Shown: positions 61,377 to 64,000 of the stretch, in pieces
Layout of the letters: every line of letters begins with the position of its first letter
Position numbering within the stretch: the first letter of the stretch is position 1
Source: Eulemur rufifrons
Taxonomy: Eukaryota; Chordata; Mammalia; Primates; Lemuridae
NCBI RefSeq assembly: GCF_041146395.1
Contig: NC_091009.1
Coordinates: 1,918,501-1,982,500 of the forward strand
Reading direction: 5' to 3'
DNA: 64,000 bases
The notes under the pieces: generated by a model
Databases searched by the model: none
What the model was told of the DNA's origin: nothing
What the model saw: only the letters and a program-made list of their open reading frames with translations
Made by a program: the position numbers and the translations under genes

Positions 61377-63038
61377 AATACCTTTAACAGATAACCCTAA
61401 CCCTGAACATAACACCCAACCCTGTTCCTCTTTCTCCCCTTAACACGTAAACCTCACCGTGCGCCTAACTTTAACCTCTTATACTAACGTTAATGCATAA
61501 CCCATTTCCTGAGAACAACCCCTATCCCATAATTCTAACCCTATCTCCTACTCATCACTGTGACATCTAATCCCTAACCCTAATTCTAAACCGCTAACCC
61601 TAACCGTAACCCTACCTACAACCCTAACACTGACAGTAACCCTTACTTCTAACCCCAACGCTTTGCCTAACAAAAACCCTAACCTTTGACCCTAACCCTT
61701 CACCCTAACCCCTAAGCCTTACCCTAACCCTTAACCCTAATCCTAATCCTAACCATTAAACCTAACCCTAGCTCTTAAAGCTAACCCTAAACCTTACCCT
61801 CACGACTAGGCCTAACCCTGACACTAACCTGACACCTAACCCTAACCAGAACCCCTAAAGTTAACCATGAACGCTATCCCTAACCCTAGCAGTAAACTTT
61901 AACCCTAAACCTAAGCCCAACCCATAACCCTACTCCTATCCTTTTACCCTAAAACTAACCCCTAAACCTAACCCCTATACCTCACCCTAACTCTAACCCC
62001 AATCCTAATTCTAACCATACCCCTTCATAAAACACTAACTCCTAACCGCTAACCCTAACACTAACCAAAAACCCTAATCACTAATCCCTAACCCTAACGC
62101 TGAACCTTTACCCTAACCATTAACCCACACCCTAAATCTTAACACTGACCCTAACCTTAACCTTTAACTCTAAGCCTAACCCTTGACCGTACAGTAAGGA
62201 AGACCCTTAATGCTAATGGGATCCCTTATCCCTAACCCTAACACTACAGCTAAAAATAACCCTAACCTTGGATCCTTAAACCTAACCCCTAACACTTACC
62301 TTAACCCCAACCCTAACCCTAATCCTAAGCATTAAACCTAACCCTATCTCTTAACCCTAACGCTAGCCCTTACCCTAACGCCTAGATCTAACCCTAAATC
62401 TAACCTACCGCCTAATCCTAAACTTAAGCCCTAATGCTAACTCTAACCCTGAACCCTACATCTATCCGTAACCCTTAACACTAACACTATCCTGAACCTT
62501 AACCCTGACCCTAACCATTACCCGCACCCAAGCATTTAACCCTGACCCTACCCCTAATCCTTAATGATAACCCTAACACTAAACCCTAACCCTAAGCCCA
62601 ACAATTAACCCTAATCCTATCCGTTAACCCTAACCCTAATGCTATCCCCTAAACGTAACCCTCACCGTGACCAGTAAACCTATCCCTAACCTCTAAGACA
62701 AACCATAGCACATAACTCTAACCCTAAAACTAACACTAACCCTAACCCAAACGCTAAACCCTAACTCTTAACCTTAACCCTAAGCGTTAACTCTCACGCT
62801 AACCTTTAATCCTAACCCTAATCCTAATCTTCAACCCTAAACCTAACACTTAACCCTAACCCTGTACCTAAACCTAACCCCTCATCTTAACCCTAACCGT
62901 AAACCTCAACCCTAAAAAAAGTGTAACCGTTAAACTTAAGAGTAACCTTTAACCCTAACCCTAATCCCTAACCCTAAGCCCTCACCCTAACACTAAACTT
63001 CATCCTTAACCCTAACCATAATCCTAACCCTAAATCTT

Positions 63039-63245
63039 ATTCTCAGACTTCTTGCTTTCTTAGAGTTTAGAAAGCCTGCAATCCTCCCATGCCATGCGTG
63101 AAAGGAGGCTCTACCACTGTGTCCTGCATGAAACCCACGGGCCCATACCCAGAGTATGATAGAGTGGGTTCCCGGGTACAATCCCAGCCCCCTAAACTCC
63201 CCCCGCCCGCCTAATGCAGACAGGGTCCGTGCGCTAAGCATAAAC
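63039..63245 (+). repeat. Box A, copy 12
   Basis: Typical A box, 1,870 bp after the previous one. The spacer after it matches the spacer after the box at 59289 better than the one after 61169. Confidence 0.84.
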
Positions 63246-64000
63246 TACCTTTAACAGATAACCCTAACCCTGAACATAACACCCAACCCTGTTCCTATTT
63301 CTGCCCTTAACACATAAACCTCACCGTGCGCCTAACTTTAACCTCTTATCCTAACGTTAATGCATAACCAATTTCCTGAGAACAACCCCTATCCCATAAT
63401 TCTAACCCTATATCCTTGTCATCACTGTGACACCTAATCCCTAACCCTAGTTCTACACCACTAACCCTAACCGTAACCCTACCTACAACCCTAACACTGA
63501 CAGTAACCCTTACTTCTAACCCCAACGCTATGCCTAACAAAAACCCTAACCCTTGACCCTAACCCTTCACCCTAACCCCTAAGGCTTACCCTATCCCTTA
63601 ACCCTAATCCTAATCCTAACCATTAAACCTAACTCTAGCTCTTAAAGCTAACCCTAAACCTTACCCTCACGACTAGACCTAACCCTGACACTAACCTAAC
63701 ACCTAACACTAACCAGAACCCCTAAAGCTAACCCTGAACCCTATCCCTGACCCTAGCAGTAAACTTTAACCCTAAACCTAAGTCCAACCCGTAACCCTAA
63801 TCCTATCCTTTAACGTAAAACTAACCCCTAAACCTAACCCCTATACCTCACCCTAACTCTAACCCCAATCCTAATTCTAACCATACGCCTTCATAAAACA
63901 CTAACTCCTAACCGCTAACCCTTACACTAACCAAAAACCCTAATCACTAATCCCTAACCCTAACGCTTAACCTTTACCCTAACCGTTAACCCTCACCCTA

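Larger units (their letters stand above)
59618..63356. repeat. ~3,739-bp dimeric unit of A-only repeats
   Basis: The spacer landmark CTAGTTCTACACCACTAACC occurs near 59.71 and 63.45 kb, whereas the middle copy reads CTAATTCTAAACCGCTAACC. The segment from 63,357 to the window end is nearly identical to the one starting at 59,618. So two 1.87-kb subunits alternate within a 3.74-kb period. Confidence 0.75.
37456..64000 (-). repeat. Degenerate telomere-like array, right block (CCCTAA on + strand)
   Basis: CCCTAA-type spacers with 24 boxes. The first 10 kb is irregular and diverged. From about 48 kb the box order is B-C-A, as in the start of the window, with periods of about 3.95 kb (including the Alu), 3.75 kb (including a 245-bp duplication), then 1.87-kb A-only units. 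Bases from about 56,090 onward closely match the start of the window. Aside from the Alu, nothing else is visible in the spacers. Confidence 0.92.

Overview
This window looks like non-coding tandem-repeat chromatin from a mammalian genome, of subtelomeric or heterochromatic type. I find no protein-coding or RNA gene in it. The best clue to the organism is one Alu element at about 51.33-51.67 kb. Its long AT-rich linker between the two arms matches, from memory, the Alu form of strepsirrhine primates (lemurs and relatives). That assignment is an inference.

Layout. (1) 1-10.2 kb: degenerate telomere-like DNA with CCCTAA-type motifs on the + strand. It is organised as a 3,515-bp higher-order unit and broken up by GC-richer 'boxes' of about 200 bp. 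The labels A, A', B, B', C, C', D and E for these boxes are mine. (2) 10.2-28.4 kb: an AT-rich satellite of about 92-bp monomers with a higher-order period of about 2.69 kb. The monomer strand flips at about 17.685 kb, so the satellite is a large inverted duplication. (3) 28.4-37.45 kb: telomere-like DNA again, now with TTAGGG on the + strand. Its boxes are in mirror order to region 1, so the inverted duplication runs from about 5 kb to about 35.5 kb. (4) About 37.45 kb: a second strand switch, TTAGGG to CCCTAA, which is the orientation of a head-to-head telomere fusion or fold-back. (5) 37.45-64 kb: CCCTAA-oriented array with boxes. It first resembles the mirrored block, then becomes a 3.5-3.9 kb B-C-A array much like region 1, and ends with an A-only period of about 1.87 kb. 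The Alu sits in this array with a 13-bp target duplication.

Nothing here works as a gene set. The open reading frames of 60-109 codons are by-products of repeats that happen to lack stop codons. The informative signals are the strand switches, the differences between palindrome arms (838-bp, about 466-bp and 457-bp events), a perfect 12-bp hairpin that looks like a template-switch scar, and a shared core of about 37 bp that links the boxes to the satellite monomer. The conserved GC-rich, G-quadruplex-prone boxes could be promoters for telomere-repeat RNA, but that is speculation.
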